Below, piece after piece: positions 1 through 7,191 of a stretch of DNA of 7,191 bases. Origin of the DNA: Desulfofustis sp. (GTDB lineage: Bacteria > Desulfobacterota > Desulfobulbia > Desulfobulbales > Desulfocapsaceae); the NCBI GenBank assembly GCA_029287755.1, contig JARFQM010000167.1, positions 1-7,191 on the forward strand, given 5' to 3'. The translations under genes and the position numbers were made by a program. Numbering within the stretch: position 1 is the first letter of the stretch; each line of letters begins with the position of its first letter. The notes beneath the pieces are model-generated. The model saw only the letters and a program-made list of their open reading frames with translations, did not search any database and was not told the DNA's origin.

Positions 1-470
1 AGCTCTCCGTCGGCGACGCCGCAGGCCACACAGACGCCGGGGGAAGCGGTCGCTTCCGGGGCGTGCATCGAGGGCAGGTGGGCGGGGCTGGGACCGGTCT
101 TCTCCCAGAAATCATCAGGGTTCTTGTACTGAAAATGGCGCAGGATCGATTCATCCTTGATGCCGTTTTTGAATTCACCCAGCAGCACGACCTGACCGTC
201 GGAATGGAGATAAATATAATCGTGACGGGTCGACTGCAGGACGACGAGGTCGGCACCCTGCCTGGAAGCGACAATTTTCAGGTCGATGGCCATCTCTTCC
301 CGGGCCTCGGGCAAATCTGAATAATAACAGCGCAGCAGGGAAACGGCGGCGGCACTAAAACGGTATTTTTCATAAACGGCCAGCGCCTTCTCTTTTTCTT
401 CCGGGAGAACCCCGTACTCAATGAGCAGCGGCAGCTCCAGATGGGCCATCTCCTCTCTCAATCCTGGCAT
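1..470 (-). CDS. Hypothetical protein, C-terminus cut by the left window edge
   Basis: This reading frame is open from about 593 down to base 1 on the minus strand and leaves the window without a stop. From the first ATG (468-470) it gives 156 complete codons. I do not recognise the family. The N-terminal half (about residues 1-65) is rich in Glu, Leu and Ala and looks helical. Residues 72-105 (ADLVVLQSTRHDYIYLHSDG, then VVLLGEFKNG) look like beta strands. A CVAC pair of cysteines at residues 147-150, near the edge, could begin a small metal-binding ribbon, but its partner would lie outside the window. Codon use looks like real coding sequence: GC-rich third positions and no stops over about 590 bases. 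The start is uncertain. GGAG at 482-485 is 11 bases from the ATG but only 5 bases from an in-frame TTG at 474-476, which would add two residues. It is divergent from citrate synthase across a 590-base gap. Seeing a gene here is secure; its function is unknown. Confidence 0.7.
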   Translation of the reverse strand, partial: MPGLREEMAHLELPLLIEYGVLPEEKEKALAVYEKYRFSAAAVSLLRCYYSDLPEAREEMAIDLKIVASRQGADLVVLQSTRHDYIYLHSDGQVVLLGEFKNGIKDESILRHFQYKNPDDFWEKTGPSPAHLPSMHAPEATASPGVCVACGVADGE

Positions 471-557
471 AACCAATTTCGCTCCATGTTTTTTCAGCCG
501 GGCGCCCCCTGGCACCCTCAAAGGTTGTGCGGCATCAGTGGCCGCTTTATTTTCACC

Positions 558-710
558 TTTATTTACACCACGACACAAGTTCAAGGCACCCAGTCAGGCA
601 AGGCGCGAGCGAAGAGCCGGCGGAGCAGCCTGGCAGCGCTGTGAGCAGGCACCACAGTGAGCAACGCTGCATGATGGGATGGATTGGACTTGTGTCGTTA
701 TGTATAATAA
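558..710. repeat. Mirrored (inverted) repeat with promoter-like arms and foldable core
   Basis: The left arm (558-584) and the reverse complement of the right arm (684-710) match at 21 of 27 positions by hand alignment. The match includes an uninterrupted 11-base block, ACGACACAAGT at 570-580 against ACTTGTGTCGT at 688-698. Read outward, each arm has the same layout: TTGAAC, 13 bases, TAAATA on the minus strand (584 to 560), and TTGGAC, 13 bases, TATAAT on the plus strand (684-708). The core can fold. Bases 593-599 pair with 628-634. GCAGCG at 633-638 pairs with CGCTGC at 665-670, enclosing CTGTG (639-643) against CACAG (653-657). It could be a pair of operators in a divergent promoter region, a MITE-like dispersed element with terminal inverted repeats, or a structured RNA. 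The sequence alone does not decide between these. Confidence 0.5.
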
Positions 711-796
711 CTTTGGGCCGGTCAGGCAAATCCATGGAGCGGAGCAATTTCGCAGCGGCGGGGTCGACCGCCCCGGGTCGCCGGCCAAAAGAGAAT

Positions 797-825
797 TTGC
801 CGAAACCGCCATTTCCGGCTATATT
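797..825 (+). promoter_or_regulatory. Candidate sigma70-type promoter for citrate synthase
   Basis: TTGCCG at 797-802 matches the -35 consensus at 4 of 6 positions. TATATT at 820-825 matches the -10 consensus at 5 of 6. They are separated by the ideal 17 bases. Transcription would begin near 832 and leave a leader of about 230 bases before the ATG at 1061. An alternative is the perfect TATAAT at 703-708 in the right repeat arm, but it has only a weak -35 at proper spacing (TGGATT, 680-685). This is inferred from consensus matching only. Confidence 0.35.
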
Positions 826-1051
826 GTATGAGCTTTACGATATGACTGCAGCACTCCTGCGGCAGCCATCCGTCCGCAACAACCGCTGTGCGACACTAAT
901 CCTGACAGGCAATCAAACAACTGGTTCCGCCCGGCCCGACCAGATTGCTGGACACTGCCCGACGACTAATCAACAGGTCGGCAGGCCGCGGTTATCGCGG
1001 CGCCGCACCGGCAGAAAGGGATGAATGTCGACAGAGAAAACCGGAGATAAC

Positions 1052-1055
1052 GAGG
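1052..1055 (+). promoter_or_regulatory. Ribosome-binding site deciding the citrate synthase start
   Basis: GAGG at 1052-1055 sits 5 bases before the ATG at 1061. It supports that ATG over the in-frame ATG at 1025, which is preceded by AAAGGG at 1015-1020. Starting at 1061 gives MTNQTAQLTVDG, which lines up directly with the N-terminus of E. coli GltA (MADTKAKLTLNG). The 12 extra residues from 1025 have no counterpart there. Confidence 0.55.
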
Positions 1056-1060
1056 ATATC

Positions 1061-2359
1061 ATGACTAATCAGACAGCACAGTTAACCGTCGATGGACATA
1101 CCTACGAGCTGCCAATTGTGGAGAGCACCACTGGAGAAAAGGCGATCGATATTCGCAACCTGCTGCGCGAAACGGGCTACATCACCCTCGACAGCGGCTA
1201 CATGAATACCGGCTCCTGCGAGTCCGGGATTACCTATCTCGATGGCGAAAACGGCATCCTCCGCTACCGGGGTTATGATATCGCCGATTTAGCCGAGAAT
1301 TGTGTATTTATAGAAGTCGCCTACCTCCTGCTCACCGGTGAACTGCCCAATGAGAAGGAGTTGAACAAGTTCAGAGAGGACATGATTCGCTACGCCCTCA
1401 TCCATGAAGACATGATCCATTTCTTCGACCATTTCCCGCCGAACGCTTCGCCGATGTCGATTCTGTCGACCATGGTCGGGTCGCTGCACGACTTTTACCC
1501 GGAAATGGACCTCGATGAAGACCCCTACGGCGGCATTACCACTGCCACCGCCCGGCTGCTCTCGAAGATCAGGACCATCGCCGCCTTTTCCTACAAGAAG
1601 AGTATCGGCCATCCGCTGGTCTATCCGCGGGCCGATCTTAACTATTGCTCCAACTTCCTGAACATGATGTTCGAGCGACCCAATATACCCTACACAATCG
1701 AACCGCTGATGACTGCGGCCCTGAACAAACTGCTGATTCTGCATGCCGATCACGAGCAGAACTGTTCCACCTCCACGGTCAGGCTGGTGGGCAGTTCGGG
1801 GGTCAAACTCTACCCGTCGATCTCGGCCGGGGTCGGCGCCCTCTGGGGACCGCTGCACGGTGGAGCCAACGCGGCGGTGATCAGGATGCTGGAAACGATC
1901 TACGCCGACGACATGAATTTCGACAAGTATATTCAGATGGCCAAGGATCCGAACAACCCATACCGGCTCACCGGTTTCGGTCATCGGGTCTACAAGACCT
2001 ACGACCCGAGGGCCAAGATAATTAAAGAAGTGACCCACGAGATCCTGGAAACGATGAATATCGAAGATCCCCTTCTCGACATCGCCCAGGAACTGGAGTA
2101 CCGGGTCGGCAAGGACAACTATTTCGTCTCCAGAAATCTCTACCCCAATGTCGATTTTTACTCGGGCATCGTCTACCGGGCCATGGGTATACCTACCAAC
2201 ATGTTCACGGTAATGTTTGCCCTGGGACGTCTGCCGGGGTGGATCTCCCACTGGCAGGAGATGCATATGGACAAGGAGAACAACCGCATCGGCCGACCGC
2301 GCCAGATTTACCAGGGGGTGGTCAAGCGGCCCTTCGTACCGATGGAGGAGCGGCCCTAG
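1061..2359 (+). CDS. gltA: Citrate synthase, type II (GltA-like)
   Basis: Citrate (Si)-synthase condenses acetyl-CoA with oxaloacetate to give citrate and CoA, the entry step of the TCA cycle, in the cytoplasm. The product is 432 residues from the preferred ATG (444 from the ATG at 1025), against 427 for E. coli GltA, and it aligns with that protein throughout. Numbered from 1061, the catalytic residues are His266 in GPLHGGAN, His308 in GFGHRVYK and Asp365 in NVDFYSG. The oxaloacetate-binding segment LHADHEQN starts at about residue 227. The N-terminal small beta domain (IDIRNL, then GSCESGITYLDGENGILRYRG) marks the large type II form, which is hexameric and NADH-inhibited in Gram-negative bacteria. 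Arg and Lys in ARLLSKIRT match NADH-site residues of the E. coli enzyme, so inhibition is plausible but not shown. The sequence excludes Re-citrate synthase, an unrelated family used by some anaerobes. The 2-methylcitrate synthase branch is less likely given the type II N-terminal domain. It converges with polA and appears to be a single-gene transcript. Confidence 0.96.
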   Translation: MTNQTAQLTVDGHTYELPIVESTTGEKAIDIRNLLRETGYITLDSGYMNTGSCESGITYLDGENGILRYRGYDIADLAENCVFIEVAYLLLTGELPNEKELNKFREDMIRYALIHEDMIHFFDHFPPNASPMSILSTMVGSLHDFYPEMDLDEDPYGGITTATARLLSKIRTIAAFSYKKSIGHPLVYPRADLNYCSNFLNMMFERPNIPYTIEPLMTAALNKLLILHADHEQNCSTSTVRLVGSSGVKLYPSISAGVGALWGPLHGGANAAVIRMLETIYADDMNFDKYIQMAKDPNNPYRLTGFGHRVYKTYDPRAKIIKEVTHEILETMNIEDPLLDIAQELEYRVGKDNYFVSRNLYPNVDFYSGIVYRAMGIPTNMFTVMFALGRLPGWISHWQEMHMDKENNRIGRPRQIYQGVVKRPFVPMEERP

Positions 2360-2372
2360 AATTGATGAACAA

Positions 2373-2425
2373 GGGCCACACTACCCATCATGTCCCCTGA
2401 AGGGACATGATGGGTAGTGTGGCCC
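2373..2425. terminator. Bidirectional terminator: perfect 24-bp stem between convergent genes
   Basis: Bases 2373-2396 are exactly complementary to 2402-2425 with no mismatch, closing a five-base loop, CTGAA (2397-2401). The hairpin begins 13 bases after the citrate synthase stop and 7 bases after the polA stop (reading leftwards), so it can serve both convergent transcripts. Neither side has a strong U-tract. The polA side continues as TTGTTCATCAAT and the citrate synthase side as CTCCATATTA. It may therefore act as a transcript-end stabiliser or block as much as a classic intrinsic terminator. The stem is unusually long and perfect for a terminator. Confidence 0.75.
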
Positions 2426-2432
2426 CTCCATA

Positions 2433-5105
<2,673 letters not shown>

Positions 5106-5147
5106 GGATTTTCCTACTGCAGCGACCTCTTATCTCCAGGCGCCACG

Positions 5148-5175
5148 AAAAAAGGAGAGGCGATGCCTCTCCTTT
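5148..5175 (-). terminator. Intrinsic terminator after the universal stress protein gene
   Basis: On the minus strand an 11-bp perfect stem (AAAGGAGAGGC pairing with GCCTCTCCTTT, 5151-5175) closes a three-base loop and runs into a run of six T (5148-5153), which partly overlaps the stem. It begins 34 bases after the stress-protein stop and ends 42 bases before the polA start. It is a classic Rho-independent terminator for the TRAP permease/stress-protein transcript. On the plus strand there is no adequate T-run. Confidence 0.85.
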
Positions 5176-5209
5176 AAGGTATTCATCCGGTTGTCTCTCA
5201 CCGGTTCTA

Positions 5210-5707
5210 TCAGTGATCTAAGATGTGTTTTTGGATCCGTTTGCGCAGCCGCTCAGCAACGTCGTCTCCGCGATAAGACAGCACCGGAACCGGACACCTT
5301 CTGAACATGCGCTCGGCCACCGATCCGGCAAACATGTATTTGATATCCCGGGACTTGATGCCCATCACCACCAGATCAACCTTGTTCTCCTCTACGAAAC
5401 GCAGCAGTTCGGTGGTGGGGTCACCGATCAAAAAGGTGAAGGATACTTTGTCATCAGACAGCGTCAAGTGATCCGCCATGGCAGTGATCGCCTCACGCCG
5501 CTCCTTCTTGACTATCTCCAGATATTTGTCACTGTCGACCTTGTAGCCGAATTCGGTGATCTTGTTGATCGCCTCCACGTCCCTGTCGCTGATCACGTTG
5601 ACCACCTGGAGCTCGGCACCAAGCGGTTCGGCAATATCGGCAGCGAAATCGAGAATACCCAGGGAATACTTTGAAAAGGCCACGGGCACCATTATTTTGC
5701 TAATCAT
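5210..5707 (-). CDS. Universal stress protein (UspA family), non-canonical ATP site
   Basis: This is a single-domain, 165-residue UspA-fold protein, slightly longer than the usual 140-150. The ends of the fold are clear: strand 1 SKIMVPVAFSKYS (residues 3-15), strand 4 region VDLVVMGIKS, then AGSVAERMFRRCPVPVLSYR (about 127-146). A charged tail (DDVAERLRKRIQKHILDH) closes it. ATP-binding members usually have Asp at the end of strand 1 (VDFS) and G-2X-G-9X-G(S/T). Here Asp is Ala10 and the loop reads GIKSRDIKYMFAGS, with the second Gly lost and one residue missing. ATP binding is therefore doubtful, as in UspA-type members. The ATG at 5705-5707 has AGGAG 6 bases upstream. An upstream in-frame TTG (5734) adds nine residues but lacks that support. 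The gene lies 53 bases after the TRAP permease on the same strand and is followed by an intrinsic terminator, so it is probably co-transcribed and may modulate transport, as TeaD does for TeaABC in Halomonas. Confidence 0.9.
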   Translation of the reverse strand: MISKIMVPVAFSKYSLGILDFAADIAEPLGAELQVVNVISDRDVEAINKITEFGYKVDSDKYLEIVKKERREAITAMADHLTLSDDKVSFTFLIGDPTTELLRFVEENKVDLVVMGIKSRDIKYMFAGSVAERMFRRCPVPVLSYRGDDVAERLRKRIQKHILDH

Positions 5708-5760
5708 CCTGTTCTCCTCTGAAATTCCCGGCAAAATTTCCTCTTTCTACTGCCTTGCCG

Positions 5761-7151
5761 TCAGGCTGCGGCTGCCTCCTGCCTTTTTATCCTGCCTCTC
5801 TGGAGAAAGCCGATGAATCCGAGCAGCACCAGGGCCGGAATAAACATCAATTGCTTCGGTGGCCTCGGGTTGGGCACCTGGACATTGAGCACTTCCTGGT
5901 CGAAATCGACCTTGGCTTTTTCCGCCGCACTGGCGAAGACCACGTTGTCGATCAGAATCCTGCCGTCTTCTTCCCGCGTCTCTAAGCCGATTGCCTGAAG
6001 ACGCTCATCACCGGTCGGTTCGTCTCCAACCGGCAGCATCGTTACCATGGTAAATTCAGTGCCGTCCATTTTCTCGCCCTTGAGCGTCATCCGCAGCTGC
6101 GAGCCCGGCTCCATCTCCTCGACCAGCTGGACCAGGTTGTCAGCCGGCTGCTCGCTGAGTTCCGGATAAACCTGATCCCAGAAGAACCCGGGCCGGAACA
6201 GGGTGAAGGCCACCAGCAGCATAGCCAAAGTTTCCCAGATCCTGTTTTTGGTCAGCCAGTAGCCCTGGGTGCCCGCCGCAAACACGAGCATGGCGATAAC
6301 CGCAGCAGCAACAACGATGATAAGATGCAATGCAGTCCCGATGCCGATCATCAGCAGCTCGGTGTTGAAGATGAAGATGAAGGGCAGAATTGCCGTTCTG
6401 ATATCGTAGGTGAACCCCTGGATACCGGTCCGTATCGGGTCGCCGCCCGATATGCCCGCCGCCGCAAAGGCGGCCAGCCCCACCGGCGGGGTATCATCAG
6501 CCAGGATACCGAAGTAAAAGACGAAGAGATGTACGGCAATCAGCGGCACGATCAAACCGTTCTGGGCGCCGAGGCTGACGATTACCGGGGCCATCAGGGT
6601 GGAGACCACGATATAATTGGCCGTGGTCGGCAGGCCCATGCCCAGCAGCAGGCTGATGACAGCGGTAAACAGAAGGATCAGAACCAGGTTGCCGCCCGAG
6701 ATGAACTCGACGAATTCGGTCATCACCAGACCGATGCCGGTGAGGGTCACGGTGCCGACGACGATGCCCGCGGCCGCAGTGGCCACGCCGATGCCAATCA
6801 TGTTCTTGGCCCCGGACACCATGCCGTCTATCAGGTCCTGCCAGCCCCTTGTAAAGCTGAAATGGTCACCGCCCATTTTCCTCATCAAGCCCTTCAGGGG
6901 ACGCTGGGTCAAAACGATTAAGATCATCAGCACCGTTGCCCAGAAAGCTGACAAAGAAGGTGATAAGCGTTCAACCGTCAAACACCACATAAGCACCACA
7001 ATGGGCAGCAGGAAGTAATAACCGGCCTGGGCGGTTTCCTTCAGAGGCGGCAGTTCGGTAATCTCGGTGGTCAGTTCCAGTTCCGGCACCCTGCAGGCCA
7101 GATAGAGCAGGGCCAGGTAGGCGCCAAAGAGCAGAACGCAGACAATATAAA
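5761..7151 (-). CDS. Fused TRAP transporter permease with C-terminal DUF3394, 5' part missing
   Basis: This is the C-terminal part of a TRAP transporter membrane subunit, an inner-membrane, ion-gradient-driven importer of carboxylate-type substrates. The frame stays open to 7151, where adapter begins. A GTG at 7087-7089 looks like a start giving 442 residues, but 20 more codons lie upstream (YIVCVLLFGAYLALLYLACR, a membrane helix), so the true N-terminus is lost. Counting from that GTG, DctM-family hallmarks are GMGLPTTANYIVVSTLMAPV (150-169) and ILADDTPPVGLAAFAAAGISGGDPIRTG (195-222). Hydrophobic membrane segments fall at about 24-40, 46-62, 93-120, 134-195 and 232-272. Residues from about 255 on match DUF3394: a helix pair, a soluble beta-rich stretch (about 315-405), a last helix (415-430) and a basic tail. 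Full-length proteins of this 4TM/12TM fusion type are commonly 650-850 residues and usually pair with a TAXI-type solute receptor, which would lie upstream beyond the contig end. Substrate cannot be told. Confidence 0.9.
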
Positions 7152-7191
7152 CTGTCTCTTATACACATCTCCGAGCCCACGAGACCATTCA
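7152..7191. other. Illumina Nextera (Tn5) adapter read-through, not genomic
   Basis: CTGTCTCTTATACACATCT at 7152-7170 is the 19-base Tn5 mosaic end used in Nextera tagmentation. It is followed directly by CCGAGCCCACGAGAC (7171-7185), the standard Nextera index-side (i7) adapter. CATTCA (7186-7191) would be the start of the sample index. This is untrimmed read-through at a contig end. It interrupts the TRAP permease frame (TAA at 7159-7161 on the minus strand lies inside the adapter) and creates a false open frame beginning MGSEMCIRDS. Confidence 0.97.

Larger units (their letters stand above)
471..1060. other. Long intergenic region between divergent genes
   Basis: About 590 bases separate the start of the minus-strand hypothetical gene from the preferred citrate synthase start. 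A plus-strand frame is open from 527 to 1024, but its translation is low in complexity, rich in Arg, Pro and Ser, matches nothing I know and has no good ribosome-binding site, so I do not call it a gene. The region holds the mirrored repeat at 558-710 and a sigma70-like promoter candidate at 797-825. It also has a short GC-rich hairpin just ahead of citrate synthase: GCCGCG 985-990, loop GTTAT, CGCGGC 996-1001. That hairpin has no U-tract, so it is not a terminator. I see no tRNA and no recognisable riboswitch class. Confidence 0.5.

Noticed and set aside
527..1024. A 165-codon plus-strand open frame in the long intergenic region
   Set aside because: Its composition is rich in Arg, Pro and Ser, it has no recognisable domain or ribosome-binding site, and it runs across the mirrored repeat and the promoter candidate.
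1021..1050. Nine-codon leader peptide overlapping the first citrate synthase ATG
   Set aside because: Its ATG directly abuts the only purine-rich stretch, leaving no room for ribosome binding, and the peptide shows no attenuator-type codon run.
1289..2266. A 325-codon minus-strand open frame opposite citrate synthase
   Set aside because: It is a shadow of the conserved citrate synthase reading frame, with no known family features and no ribosome-binding context.
5187..5204. CCGGT/ACCGG hairpin just after the stress-protein stop
   Set aside because: It has only 5 bp and an 8-base loop, next to a much stronger terminator, so it is probably incidental.
5721..5760. Short inverted repeats between the permease and stress-protein genes (GAAATT/AATTTC and CGGCAA/TTGCCG)
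   Set aside because: The arms are only 6 bases, the loops are long or the sequence is AT-rich, and there is no T-run. They are no stronger than chance and do not argue against co-transcription.
7152..7170. A real Tn5/IS50 end, that is, a transposon insertion
   Set aside because: The mosaic end is followed immediately by the synthetic index-side adapter and the sequence stops there, which fits library read-through and not a natural transposon.
6971..7180. A small minus-strand frame beginning MGSEMCIRDS
   Set aside because: Its start and first residues are translated Nextera adapter, and the rest is out of frame with the TRAP permease.

Overview
The window is ordinary bacterial chromosome, dense with genes on both strands. 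It is moderately GC-rich and is most likely from a Desulfobacterota/Desulfuromonadota-type ('deltaproteobacterial') organism. That placement is inferred from the flavour of the citrate synthase, DNA polymerase I, universal stress protein and TRAP permease. No rRNA or lineage marker is present, so it is tentative. The right end is a contig end: the last 40 bases are Illumina Nextera/Tn5 adapter sequence, not genome.

Layout. (1) 1-470, minus strand: an unrecognised protein gene that runs off the left edge. (2) 471-1060: a long intergenic region holding a mirrored repeat (558-710) whose arms resemble outward-facing promoters, plus a better sigma70-like promoter candidate (797-825) reading toward the next gene. 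(3) 1061-2359, plus strand: type II (GltA-like) citrate synthase. (4) 2373-2425: a perfect 24-bp-stem hairpin between two convergent genes. (5) 2433-5105, minus strand: full-length DNA polymerase I with all three activities apparently intact but a Glu-to-Asp change at the motif A steric-gate position. (6) 5148-5175: an intrinsic terminator on the minus strand. (7) 5210-5707, minus strand: a small universal stress (UspA-fold) protein with a degraded ATP-binding motif. (8) 5761-7151, minus strand: the C-terminal part of a fused TRAP transporter permease ending in a DUF3394 domain, with its 5' part lost at the contig end. (9) 7152-7191: adapter.

How the genes work together. The permease and stress-protein genes are 53 bases apart on the same strand and share the downstream terminator, so they look like one operon. 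That pairing recalls TeaD, the UspA-family protein encoded beside the TeaABC ectoine TRAP transporter of Halomonas elongata. polA follows that terminator and probably has its own promoter or depends on read-through. Citrate synthase (TCA-cycle entry) and polA converge on the shared hairpin and are functionally unrelated. I see no defence system, CRISPR array, tRNA, rRNA or intact mobile element, and no convincing new multi-gene system. The items most worth a second look are the mirrored repeat at 558-710, the non-canonical stress protein paired with the TRAP permease, the polA motif A variant, the long perfect hairpin and the adapter artefact.
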